A stretch of 35,832 nt of DNA from Welwitschia mirabilis (Eukaryota > Gnetophyta > Gnetopsida > Welwitschiales), in assembly GCA_051453625.1 (NCBI GenBank), contig JBOZIK010000001.1:26177372-26213203 (forward strand), given 5' to 3'. The notes beneath the pieces were generated by a model. The model did no database searches. It saw nothing but the letters and a program-made list of their open reading frames with translations, and was not told where the DNA came from. The position numbers and the translations under genes were made by a program. Below are positions 22,500-32,749 of this stretch, one piece after another. Numbering within the stretch: position 1 is the stretch's first letter; each line of letters begins with the position of its first letter.

Positions 22500-23100
22500 T
22501 AACTCCCAATGTGTCCATTTTAATAAATACTTTCTTTATGGTTCTTAAAGTTTCTTTATATAAGTGTTTAATATCTCTTTAAGATGGACATCAAGAGTAA
22601 GATTAGGCCTTTATAAAAATGTGCTTTCAATCGAGTGTTTAATTTTAAACTTTATTCTTCATTATAGGACTTCAAAAGAATGACATGGGTTACTAGACGG
22701 AGTCAAAACATCTTGGATGAAAAATCCAAACTATAAGTAAAACCTTCAATTCTTTTTATGATCTATTATAGAAATTGATATTTTATTTTAAGGGTTGACT
22801 AGAATGTGTTTGGTTATAAAATACATTGTACTAATATTAGGCTTCTTACTAGTGCCTTTTTGATCTTGTTGATGAACTCTTCTATTGTCTTATCCTTACA
22901 ACATTATTTCTTCTTTCTTTTAATATCTCTTTATTTGAAGTTTAACCAATTTAATAGAGTTAATTGTTTTCTTCCATACATAGCCTTAAAAGATGAGCAT
23001 TGAATTGGTATCTAGAAGGTCTTCACTTCCAGATGATAAGTGGTACTAAACTCTAGGTAGAAACTTGGGGATCTCTACTTGAAATGATAGCCTATGAGGC
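22500..23100 (-). pseudogene. Ty3/gypsy integrase C-terminal remnant, possible chromodomain
   Basis: On the minus strand IISSRDPQVST (near 23085) matches IISDRDPxFTS, with the catalytic Asp lost. FSTTYHLEVKT matches FSTAYHPQTDGQT. Then, after a deletion of roughly 45 residues, SIQCSSFKAMYGRK matches the SxxxSPFEALYGRKC motif. INKIKKALVRSL and RIEGFTYSLDF...THVILLKSY (about 22740-22660) match the region ending FHVSxLKxY. A weaker KYLLKWTHWE segment near 22540-22510 could be the YLVKWKG core of a chromodomain, which would make this a chromovirus; that last point is tentative. Confidence 0.7.
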
Positions 23101-23459
23101 CTTATTAAGTATGAAAACTTTCTAAATAAAATGTAAAGCTAATTACTCTTTATTCCCTTTAAGAATTCATTCTATGAATGAATATGGGACAAATAAGATC
23201 CATCAATGAAAGTTAAATATAATGTTTGAAGGAGGTGATATTTAATTTATGAAATAATAAAGAAGAAAAATCTATAGGAGGCATTACTATTCATTGATAA
23301 ATCAATAAGAAAATAATAAATAAAATCATGTAATTTTAAATCTAAAAGTAATTAAGAAGCAAACCTATGAATAGAGTAGCATGCAGTTGTTTTGCAAGTG
23401 ATACTTGACATTACTATCTTTGAGGTTGATTTTGTATAAAGGAGATATATTTTAGTTAT

Positions 23460-24230
23460 GAAATGGCAATTTCTAGTGACATTTCCTTCTTTCTTACATT
23501 TATAATAGATGATGTTGCTTTTGAATCCATCATAAGGAAGTTAATTTCTAATAAAAATTAGAGATCTTATTTGATTAGGCTTGTTATATATCCATCTATT
23601 GTCTTGTACTTCAAGATAGCACATCATCTTTGTATAAGAATCTTCAATTTATTTGATTTCTAAGGTATGTAGAATGCTTTGGATTTTTATAGGAGTGTGC
23701 TAATAAAACCATTAATAAGGTGCTTCTCTGAGTAATTTTTTTAATACTTCATAAGATGCTGAAATTTTGACCAATGCATCGAATAGGTGCTTTCTTAAAT
23801 GTAGGCATTGAAATTGAAGCATATATTCTATAATAAAGTCATTTAAAATAAAATTTGTTTTAAATTCATCTACAAAAATATCTCAAGTGATTCTAGTATT
23901 AAATTTTCATTAGCATTAAAACTACCATTCTTGTGCATTTTTGATGAGGAAGATAGTAGCATAGATTCATATTATTTTAGATGATGTATTACAAAGGATA
24001 AAGTATTTTTCTATTTTCTAAAGCCATGATATGACTTCCTCACTGGCTTCTACTTTATCATTATAGATTTGCAATTGGATCATTTTTTTAATTGGATTAC
24101 CCTCTGTTTCTTTTGTTTTTAGGTCATTTACTCAATTGAATAGGAATTCTTAAAGATTATATTCCATGTTTAAAATCCTTATTTGTAAACTTTGAAGAGC
24201 AAGATGTCTAGTAAGAGAATTTTGCATAGA
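23460..24230 (-). pseudogene. Ty3/gypsy gag remnant, element A
   Basis: The minus-strand translation gives SEEVISWL, stop, KIEKYFILCN (Trp codon 24026-24024). IYATIFLIKNAQEW follows, then FVDEFKTNFI, matching the retrotransposon gag pattern WLxxIExxF...YATxxLxxxAxxWW...WxxFxxxF. At 23507-23466 the zinc knuckle reads YYKCKKEGNVTRNC: the first Cys is Tyr and the His is Asn, while the last two Cys remain. The same segments occur in element B at 33272-33850. The upstream part (24230-24100) is helical and charged. It lies directly downstream of the leader array. Confidence 0.8.
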
Positions 24231-24594
24231 AGTGGAAGGTTGTTCTAGTGGTACTTGCACATCATACTCTGTTGGGTGGCTTGATTGTTTTAAGAATAAA
24301 AGGAGTAAGTAAATTTCATTAAAGAGTTCTTGATTCTATAAGCGACCCTTATTTAGTTGGTTCTTAATATTATCTATTTAATAATTTATTCTTTATTCTA
24401 TGACTATCAAATATGATTTGTGCCTCATATTTATGCAATCCCTTTTTTTTTAATTTTACTAACCTTAAATAGATATGCTTTCAAAGGGTATTCTCTAATT
24501 TCCAGGAAAGTTAATTAATATTTGCTAACTATTAAGATTACTTGGTAAATTATGTAATTATTATAACTATTGCAACTACTGAAAGGATGGAAAA

Positions 24595-25925
24595 CTGTAA
24601 CATCAGGCTTGTGGGTAGGCAAGAATGATGTTAGGCCTTGTAGTATGTTATTTAGATGTTAGGCCTAGGAAATACACAAATGTAACATTAGGCCTAAAGA
24701 ATAAGAAAGGATGATGTCAGGCCTAGGATTAGGTTTCTATGATGATAGGCTTAATAAGAAACAAGTATGACATTAGGCCTAGGGATAGGTTTCTATGACA
24801 ATAATCTTATGAAGAGGAAAGTGTATCATCAGGCATGGGGAATAGGAAAGTATGACGTTAGTTTTTATTAGTTAAGTGTAATATCAGATTCTAATTATGA
24901 CATCATACTTCTTTAACCAAGTGTAATGTTAGATTCACTAATTATAATGTTAGGATTTTGTTGGTCAAATATAACATTGGACTTCAACTATAATGTCAAA
25001 TTTCTATAGATACATGAGACATCAATCTTTAGTTGGTTTAGTATCATGTAAGGTCTCTTTGGGGTCAAGTGCAATATTAGACTTTGACTATGATGACATA
25101 CTTTTAATTGATAAGTGCGACATAAACCTCCATGAGTGAAGTATGATATTAAACTCCAACTATAACATTGGATTTGTATGAACAAGTGTGATGTTAGAAT
25201 TTGGTTAACCAAGTGTAATGTTGAACCTCCCTAGATCAAGTATGACATTAGACTCTAATTTTGACATCAAACTTCTATGATTAAGTATGACATCAAACTT
25301 TAATTAATTAAGAATGATGTCAAGCCTTGAGGGAGTTAAGTGTAACATCAGGCTCTAGTTAGCTAAGTGCGATATTAGGTCTTAAGGAATCAAGTGTGAC
25401 ATTGGGCTTTAGTTGATGAAGTACGATGTCAGACCTCTAGGGAGTTAAGTGTAATATTGGAATTTAGTTAGTTAAGTTTGATATTGAACTTCCAAAATTT
25501 AAGTGAAACATTAGGATTTAGTCATCTAATGACTTTTTAGGGCAAATATAACATTAGAGCTGAGGCCCTTCAATTGTGATGTTAAGTTTTCTAAGGCGAC
25601 TATGATGTCAAAGCTGGAGTCGTTCAAGTGTAATGTTGAGTCTTCTGAGCAAATGTAACATCTGAGATGAGGCCTTTCAAGTATGACATCACATTTTCCA
25701 GGCAACTATGACATTGAAGATGGGATTATTCAAGTGTGACATTAAATTTTATGAGAAATTATAACATTAGAGATGAGGCCTATGACTATGATATTGAGTT
25801 TTACCTCCAGGTATAATATTAGAAGTAGGGCCCATAACTATGATGTTAGACCTGTGAACTAAGTGTGATGTTGGATATGAGTCCCTCAAATATGATGTCA
25901 GACTTATATGTAAGTGTAAAGTTAT
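24595..25925 (-). repeat. Leader tandem array of gypsy element A (27-bp-class units, 99-bp higher order)
   Basis: About 1.3 kb of related short units lies between the primer site and gag. Three zones are visible. In 24595-24865, units of about 29-31 bp carry ATTAGGCCTAGG-like words. In roughly 24866-25510, four subunit types of 23, 22, 27 and 27 bp cycle as a unit of about 99 bp; examples are 25139-25237 (23+22+27+27) and 25238-25337 (23+22+27+28). In about 25530-25925, units alternate TGTTGAGTTTTCTGAGGC with ACATTAGAGATGAGGCC. Nearly every unit holds a TGATGTCA/TGACATCA/TGATGTTA-type octamer; one TGACGTTA survives at 24853-24860. The consensus higher-order unit has stops in all six frames, so it is noncoding leader sequence. 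Confidence 0.9.
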
Positions 25926-26420
25926 ACTTATTTTCTAGCTTCGATATCATAGTTAAGTGAATTTGCTAAACTAAGTCAAGATGATGTTGATTATTGTTAA
26001 CTTGAACTGTAAAGACATACCTTTACTATTTTGGCCATATTTGTTATATACAAAATCAAACTTCTTATTATGACTCCATTTTAAAAAGCTTATGAAGAGC
26101 TTGATAAGGAGTAAAGAAAGTAAAACTTAATTTGATCCAATGTTTTCTTCAAATTCTATCTAAAAATTACTAAAAATTATCCATCTTTACTAGCATATCA
26201 AAAATTTTTAGCCATTTTTACCACTATTTTAATTATAACTTTCTTGTATGAACACTATTTCTAGTTCCCTCTAATTTTATATCTTGATATTTTTATATTT
26301 TTTAATGTTTTTGTACTATGGCTTTTGATCTTAATGAAAGTCAACTATTTCTTATGAAATTTATATTTCATATTTTCTTCTATTTTAGATCTTTAAAAGA
26401 TAATAATTTACTATCTTTGG

Positions 26421-26433
26421 TGCTCTGATACCA
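26421..26433 (-). other. Primer-binding site of gypsy element A
   Basis: The minus strand reads TGGTATCAGAGCA two bases after the LTR end GAACATTACA. This matches the initiator Met tRNA primer complement and fixes the element's orientation and the 5' LTR. Confidence 0.85.
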
Positions 26434-26435
26434 AT

Positions 26436-26855
26436 TGTAATGTTCAAAATTATTGAATTAGGATTTAAATTCACATTTTAATAAGGAATATTAGAAATTA
26501 AAGAATAATAAATTTAATAACATATTAATTGGGGAGAAATAAAGTATCTCTTTATTAGTAGTTTGTCTTCTACACCTTGTTCCAGTTTTGGCTAGGTGAT
26601 CAAAGGTAAAGGCATGAACTATGGCCTTTGCCCCTCTCTTAAGAACCTTGCAAATTATTTAAGGTTATCATTAGTTACACCCTCCTAGTGTATCCACCTC
26701 CACCTAATGCCATGGAATTAAGAACCAAGATAAAGAAACATATGTTATAATCCAAGGGTTATACCATTTTATCATAATAATAATATACTTAATTATGCTT
26801 TAATTACATTTAATAATAATAATCACATAATTAAAAGTTATTATGGAACATTACA
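26436..26855 (-). repeat. 5' LTR of gypsy element A
   Basis: On the plus strand it runs from TGTAATGTTC to GAACATTACA, a perfect 10-bp terminal inverted repeat with the canonical TG...CA ends. It is adjacent to the primer site and is a direct copy of 21827-22254. Confidence 0.9.
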
Positions 26856-28803
26856 GTTGACCTCTTATTTTTTGTAGATAATTTTATCTTAATTTTTAAA
26901 ATAATGCAAGGTTTATAACATGTGTTGTATACTTTAAGTAAATCTTATCCTTCTGCAAACATGAAGACTAATATTAGAAAATCTAAGTTATGATTTGTGA
27001 CATACATGGTATTGATTTTTCTTTTCGGTTAAGAAATGAAGAGGTATAAATTATTATTTCTTATTAGTAAGTCAAATTGAAATGCTTTAATAATTATAAA
27101 TGGGATAATTACATCATTCAAATAATCATTGGAGTGTAACCTTAGTTATCTTAAAGAGACAATTCATGTGGACATGTTTTTAGATATCTTTTTCACATTG
27201 TTGTTCAATTAGAAATTTGAATGATTATATTATTTTAGTGCCTTGTATTAACAAATGAACATTGGATAAAAATAGAAAAAGTTCAAAAATAGTTATTGTT
27301 AGGGTAATTCAAGGTAAAACAATATGCTTCTAGAAGTTGAATTAATTACATTGAAGGTAGGAGCCCTTTGTTAATTTGTAGCTTATGTCCATAATATTTT
27401 AAATTATATCATTGATGAATTATCAAAAATATTATTCCACATGACTCAAGAAAAAGAGTTATTTGACATCAAAAATGGAACATTCAAGGTAAACATTTCA
27501 TTTTAATCTTAAATAATTTTTAAATAATCATAAAATAAAGATTATTTCAAAGGATTTGGAAAAACACAAACGAGAAAAAAAGTAATTTTATTTAAAAAAT
27601 ATTAAATAAGGTATTTTTATAGAGGTAACTTATTTAAGCATAATCATTCCCCTTCATTTATGGATTTAAATTAGTAAGAAAAGAATAGGATTTCATTATT
27701 TTAGACTTAAAACAATGGGCTTTCCCTCCCCCTTCTAGGAATCATTCCATGTGTCAAAAAACCTGAAAGTAGTGTGGATGGTTTTTATTTTCTTAAGAAA
27801 AGTAAATATGTCAACCTTCTAGCTAGAATATTATTAAATATTACCAAATAACATAGAAAATAAATGGAACATCAAAGCACATAGTTTGGTTAAAGTATTT
27901 TAAGTTTTATACAAAGCTCTAGGTAATATTATATATGACATTTTTTAGATTCATGAATTATACATTTCTTTTGTTTTAGATAGTTTTAGGATCTTATGTA
28001 CATAATAAAAGTTTTACTTTTAGTTGTATAAATATGCCTTACATTTTGATAAATGGGGTTATGTTATGAATTAATGAGGTTTACTGTGAGGATCCTCCTA
28101 AAGGATTAAGAATAGATGTTTTGCATGTTTTTANNNNNNNNNNACATAATAAATGTAATAATTAATCCTTAGAATAGGATATAGAGCATTTAAAACGGGT
28201 TTGAATTAGTATCTAGGTGTCCACACTAGGATAGATCTTGTTGTTTAAGATGCACTTTACTAAAGGACTTGCACTCTAAGTTTTAATGATAACATAGGAA
28301 GGTTGGACATTACACTTCATTTTCATTAAAATTCTTATTGCTAACTACATTTTAGATAGTTAAAATAATGAAAATTATGTCTTGATTAGTTGAAATAAGT
28401 ATATTTTACAATATCTTTCTTATAACACAATGATAAATAAATTAAATATCTCTTTTCCTTTATACACTACTATATATGAGTGAAACTAATAAGATGTAAC
28501 TTTTTTATAAACATGTTATGGTTAAACATGTTGAAATAATAAAATTTTAAAAGTAGTATGAAAATATGATTATGACATCAAGTCAAAAAAAAAAAGGAAA
28601 AAAAGAGCTTCTTGAGGATTAGTAAAATATCAAGGGCATCAATAAGAAAGGAAATTTTATCATAAAATTTGGACTTTAAGGAGAACCAATAAATAAAAAA
28701 CATAACATTCATAGTTTTGGATGCAATAATAATTAAAATGAAAGGAATCCTAAGAGATCATACTGAAAAGAAAAATTATTAAGAGATGTTGGTTAGATAT
28801 TGT
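26856..28803. other. AT-rich stretch, no gene recognised (10-N gap at 28134-28143)
   Basis: No domain, LTR pair or RNA gene could be supported on either strand. A 10-base run of N at 28134-28143 is a small assembly gap or ambiguity. Confidence 0.35.
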
Positions 28804-28875
28804 AATAAATATATTCAAGAAGGATTATAAGGAATGACTAATAAATATTTTCAAGAAGGATTATTAGGAATGACT
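28804..28875. repeat. Tandem duplication of a 36-bp unit
   Basis: Two adjacent 36-bp copies (28804-28839 and 28840-28875), each starting AATAAATAT and ending AGGAATGACT, differ at two positions. They look like a recent slippage or local duplication. Confidence 0.85.
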
Positions 28876-29079
28876 AACTTTTAAGTTGATGAGTGAGGTT
28901 CTTCTAATGAAAGAATGAATGAAGGCTATGAATAAGGAATATGAGGTTAATTATACATCTAGATTCTATGTATTTTTATAAACTACTAGGTTCATTATAT
29001 GTGGTTTTATTTTAATCATGATCTTAATGTAGGAAAACATTGATTGAAACTAGGCAAATATGGGGGGAAGATAGATAGA

Positions 29080-29080
29080 G

Positions 29081-29155
<75 letters not shown>

Positions 29156-29297
29156 NNNNNNNNNNNNNNNNNNNNNNNNNNNNNNNNNNNNNNNNNNNNN
29201 NNNNNNNNNNNNNNNNNNNNNNNNNNNNNNNNNNNNNNNNNNNNNNNNNNNNNNNAGAGAGAGGAGGAGGAGGAGGAGGAGGGGTGGAGGGGGAGAG
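29080..29297. repeat. Compound microsatellite (CA)n-(GA)n-(GGA)n with a 100-N gap
   Basis: A short CA run (29080-29092) passes into an uninterrupted GA run (29093-29155), a 100-N gap (29156-29255), then GA, GGA and G-rich repeats up to about 29297. Reading frames of Ser-Leu or Arg-Glu here are translations of the microsatellite, not genes. Confidence 0.95.
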
Positions 29298-30379
29298 TAA
29301 ATTAAAAATATGAAGTACATAATTTTGCTTCATAATGAAATATACATGTGAATGTTACATATAGCAAAAGAGTGTTGGAGATATTTTTACTTAAATTTTT
29401 ATCTTGTTACTCATATATAATGTTGAAAATAGATACATTCTTAAATATAGTTAATTATTAAATTTTTAAATTTTATGTTTAATTTTAAACTTATCTATTT
29501 TAATATAACTTAAAGAGAGTATCTCAAATTTAATTTTTCTAAGATAAAGTCATCTATTTTTTGTTTTTTATTTTTTAAATTTCAAAGAGAAAGTCGTTGC
29601 TAAATTAAGTTGAAAGTCTCTAATGATAAAATTAACTTCTTATTAACATGTCCTATATACCATTGGCTAGATACACCACTCCATATACCATCTCTTATGA
29701 ATCTTACACATTATCCACAAAGCCAATTTTATAGCCTCCGTTATACTAAACATGCTAGTGAAGAATAGTATCCTAGCCTTAGGAGAGGAGAGTAGCATAC
29801 TATGCCTCAATCATAAGTCATGATCTAAAGTAGTAACCTAGTGTATGCTAGATCGAGTGCTCAACTAATGTGCTCTACCTAAATGGCTTTTTTCACAATT
29901 ATTATATTCTTTTTTTATTTATCTTTAAAGATGCATCATATAACAATACTAAAATATATGTCTTATAAGGAAATTTAAAGAATTAATGTTATTATTACAT
30001 TGGTTAAATTTATATCTAAATTAAAAATAATTTTCTTTCTTTTCTTATAATAATAATAATTGTGTTTTCACTTTTTTACCAAACTTTTTATATGAAATTA
30101 GAGTTTTTTAATAATTATGTAAGAAAGTAGACAGGTTTAGACGATTAGATAACTACTTGCCAATGGACAAATAAAAGAAGATACAAAAAAATATTGGAAA
30201 ACCATGTATGGTATGTCCTAATGATTTCAAAACTTTATGAGGATTTAAGCACTAAAGGCAAAGATAATAAAAATAAAAACTTACTTATAGGAATATAGAA
30301 GTTCTTATGTGAAGTTTTAAAACATTCCAAGGTTTTAATATTAATATTTAAATAGATCTATTTTAGAATTCAATTTAGA
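29298..30379. other. AT-rich stretch, mostly unassigned
   Basis: On the minus strand near 29892-29850 the words GCCATTTAGGTAGAGCAC and TTGAGCACTCGATCTAGC vaguely recall tRNA D-arm sequence, but no cloverleaf can be drawn. The part just before 30380 may hold earlier RT sequence of the copia fragment that follows. Confidence 0.3.
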
Positions 30380-30900
30380 AAATCACTTTAACTTTCAATA
30401 TGTTTATCCTTATAGAACTAGTTGTCAGGATAATATTTTATCTTTTTATATTGATGAGTTATTATTTATGCGATGAAATGTATCATGGATTAAGGAATTT
30501 TATAATTATTTAGTAACAAATGAGTTTTTTAAATCAAGTTTCATACATTACTATATAAAAATATTAACAATATAAAAGAACAATGTAATAGACCTTACAT
30601 AAATTGAGTATGCCATGGAATTATTCAAGTCTAATGATATGAAAACTTATCATCCAAGAAGAGCTCCTTTTAATCCTAATTATAAGCTAGATATTAAAGA
30701 TAATTTTGTAAATCCTACTTTATATATACAAGGATTGGAGGGGTTGTTATATTTAATAAATATAAGACCTAATATGAAATATCTAATAAATATTTTGGCA
30801 ATCTTAAAAGGGAGAAAAAAATGGAAGAACATATGAGAATTGTAATACATATGTTGAGATATATTACAAATTTATTAGTTTATTAGTTATGTATCATAAC
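30380..30900 (+). pseudogene. Ty1/copia reverse transcriptase fragment
   Basis: The plus-strand translation reads SCQDNILSFYIDELLF, where copia RTs have VDDxLLxxYVDDxLL; the YVDD box is Y-I-D-E (30447-30458), so the second catalytic Asp is Glu. WIKEFYNYL follows (xIxxFKxxL). Then an open stretch (30615-30836) reads MELFKSNDMKTYHPRRAPFN and later NPTLYIQGLEGLLYLINIRP, matching copia LLxRFxMxxCxPxxTPM...YRxLVGSLxYLxxTRPDI. RNase H does not follow intact. Orientation is opposite to the neighbouring gypsy element, and a 19-N gap lies at the junction. It could in principle derive from the same family as the copia remnant at 7790-9620. Confidence 0.8.
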
Positions 30901-30921
30901 TCTTATATTAATAAATCATGA

Positions 30922-30940
30922 NNNNNNNNNNNNNNNNNNN
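30922..30940. other. Small assembly gap (19 Ns) at the copia/gypsy junction
   Basis: A run of N between the plus-strand copia RT fragment and the minus-strand gypsy integrase remnant. The true junction between the two elements is probably hidden here. Confidence 0.9.
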
Positions 30941-30944
30941 TAAT

Positions 30945-31165
30945 ATTAATATTTTAATGGATGAGTCCCACTGATCTCTCTTATTTATTTTTTACTTGTT
31001 GATAGATTAGCTCATTATTAATGAATTATTTTAAATATTATTTCATTCTTGACCAAAAGTAATATTTCCTTAACATGTGATAATTTTGTACAAATCCTAG
31101 GTATCCTAAATATGGTACTTCATGCATTTCAAACATCAGTTTCCTTCTTAATTTGCCTCAATAAA
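30945..31165 (-). pseudogene. Ty3/gypsy integrase zinc-binding remnant, element B
   Basis: The minus-strand translation gives MHEVPYLGYLGFVQNYHMLR followed by KYYFWSRMK, matching the HxSxxxGHxGxxKTxxxLxxxYYWPxM region. It continues in a shifted frame as FINNELIYQQVKNK, stop, ERSVGLI, matching CxxCQxxKxxxxRPxGLL, with the Cys pair lost. The catalytic core expected next is missing. Confidence 0.7.
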
Positions 31166-31379
31166 TACATAATCACCTCTTTTTCAGTAGATAATTATCT
31201 TATGAGGTTATAAAGGTATCTATACCTTGGCATTCCTATAATAGATAAACTGTTTCTTTAAAGTATGAATCATTAGGTAAATTTTATTTTAAGTATATGG
31301 TAAGATCAAAAGTTGCTTTGGTGATAAGCATACACCACATCTAGCTTAAGGTAGCTACTACTTTATTTGCTTTTTCTAG

Positions 31380-31900
31380 TGTACAATAGAAGTTGAAGGA
31401 ATATTATTCTAATAATTCTTTCTGTCTTCTTTATCTCATATTTAACCTTAATTATTTTTAAAAATACTTCAAACTCTTATGATATGTATTTAATAGGAAT
31501 TTTCCCCTAAGTAAGTAATATCACCAAAATTTTAAGGCATGTACCCTGGCTAATATTCTAGGTCATAAGCTGGATAGTTCTTTTAGTGTTGGTTTAATTT
31601 TCTAGACTTGTATGTCATTCCTCTACTTTTTTGCCTTAATACTACACTTTTTTCTTTAATTGAAGAGTTTTTGATAATTATAAATGGTTTTTTCGTATGC
31701 GCAATATTCAAAATGAATGCTGATATAAATAGTAAATTTATTCTCAAAAAGTTTTTTTTTTACATTTTAGAGTAAATTCAAAGGTTATTATAGATTTTTT
31801 TAAGTTCATAAATGGAGTTATCAATTAAAAGAATCCTAAAATGAATCTTTAATAGAATCCTATCAATCCTAAGAAAATTATGACTTTTGTAATATTTTTC
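31380..31900 (-). pseudogene. Ty3/gypsy RNase H remnant, element B
   Basis: FLGLIGFY, stop, RFILGF (near 31880) starts the RT-RNase H connection. Further left come YKSRKLNQ, KNYPAYDLE, ARVHALKFW and YYLLRGKFLLNTYHKSLKYF, matching SRKLxxxExNYPxxExELLAVVxALKxWRHYLLGxxFxxxTDHKSLKY. The Asp of TDH is Tyr. The tail ELLE...KANKVVATLS matches the linker ending GKxNxVADALSR. Two frames alternate, so frameshifts are present. Confidence 0.8.
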
Positions 31901-32029
31901 AACTTAGGCCATTATATAACTGCTTGAATTTTTGCAAGATCTATTACAATTTCATGTTCAGAGATAATGCACCTAAGCAATTTACATTTGTTTGGAAGAA
32001 TTTGTACTTTTCTTAGATTAGCCTTAAAC

Positions 32030-32560
32030 TTATGATCTTGTAATATTTGTAAAAATTTACTAAAGTGGTCTACACATGTCTCTCTATTATTTGAATAGAC
32101 GAGAATGTCATCTAAGATACTACCATAAATTTATCAAGGTATGAGTGAAAAACATTACTCATTAGGCTTAAAAAAGTTGCTAGTGCATTGGTAAGTCTGA
32201 ATGGCATTACCACAAATTCATAGTACTTGTATCTTATTCAGAATGCTATTGTATGAACATCTTTTTCTTTACTCCTTATTTGATAGTGTCCTAATCTGAA
32301 GTTAATTTTTGAAAATAATTTTACTTGATTTAGTTGATCTAAAAGATCATTGATTCTTGGTACAGGATATTTATTTTTCATGATGACCTTATTCAATTAT
32401 TGATAAACAATGCATAGTCATAATATGCCATCCTTATTTTTGATAAATAAGATAGGGTTATCCCAAAGAGATACACTTGTGTGAATGTTTTTCTTCTAAT
32501 AAGAGTTATTTTAGTTGTTGTTTTAACTCTCTACATTATCTTACTAAAAATACATATGAA
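32030..32560 (-). pseudogene. Ty3/gypsy reverse transcriptase, element B (best preserved pol segment)
   Basis: One frame gives LKQQL...SLWDNPILFIKNKDGIL, then [53 protein letters not shown] and YLDKFMVV, the standard Ty3/gypsy RT series. The motif A Asp is Asn (codon 32303-32301). A single frameshift follows, after which [13 protein letters not shown] keeps both Asp of the YVDD box (32112-32107). Stops fall where Arg or Gln codons are expected (LxLCIVY, YQxLNK, AFxIRY), consistent with CGA to TGA and CAA to TAA. The KNKYPxPRIDDLLDQL and MPFGLTNAPATF types suggest a chromovirus-like lineage. The plus-strand frame at 32477-32737 is only its shadow. Confidence 0.9.
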
Positions 32561-32749
32561 GGTGTTAAGACTAGTCATACTCTAGGAATTAAATCGATGG
32601 CATGTTATACCCTTTATTTGGGTGATAGATTTATTATTTCTTCAAATATTTTACTAAATTATTGTAACCCTTTTGGAATAACATGCTATGAAATTTTACT
32701 TTCTTATTTGATTATTGCTAGAAACAACTATCTTTAACTACTTTTGTAA

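Larger units (their letters stand above)
21827..26855 (-). mobile_element. Ty3/gypsy LTR retrotransposon A, internally deleted
   Basis: Two direct copies of about 425 bp (21827-22254 and 26436-26855) bound the element. Read on the minus strand the order is: 5' LTR, primer site (26433-26421), leader tandem array (25925-24595), gag with zinc knuckle (about 24230-23466), integrase fragments (about 23100-22600), and 3' LTR. RT, RNase H and most of the integrase core are missing between the knuckle and the integrase fragment, so it is defective. The bases flanking the LTRs (CTCAA left, GTTGA right) do not match, so no target duplication was found. Element B at 30945-35832 belongs to the same family. 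Confidence 0.85.

Noticed and set aside
22806-23003. Plus-strand frame of 65 codons
   Set aside because: It is antisense to the gypsy integrase C-terminal remnant (the AMYGRK region) of element A.
24595-25925. A CRISPR array
   Set aside because: The units are contiguous variants of one another with no constant repeat and unique spacers, and the setting is a eukaryotic LTR element leader.
29016-29333. Frames rich in Ser-Leu or Arg-Glu
   Set aside because: They are translations of the GA/GGA microsatellite plus a 100-N gap.
29840-29895. A tRNA gene on the minus strand
   Set aside because: Only D-arm-like words are present; no anticodon arm, T-arm or acceptor pairing can be drawn.
32477-32737. 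Plus-strand frame of 86 codons
   Set aside because: It lies antisense to the clearly recognisable gypsy RT and upstream linker of element B and has no domain of its own.
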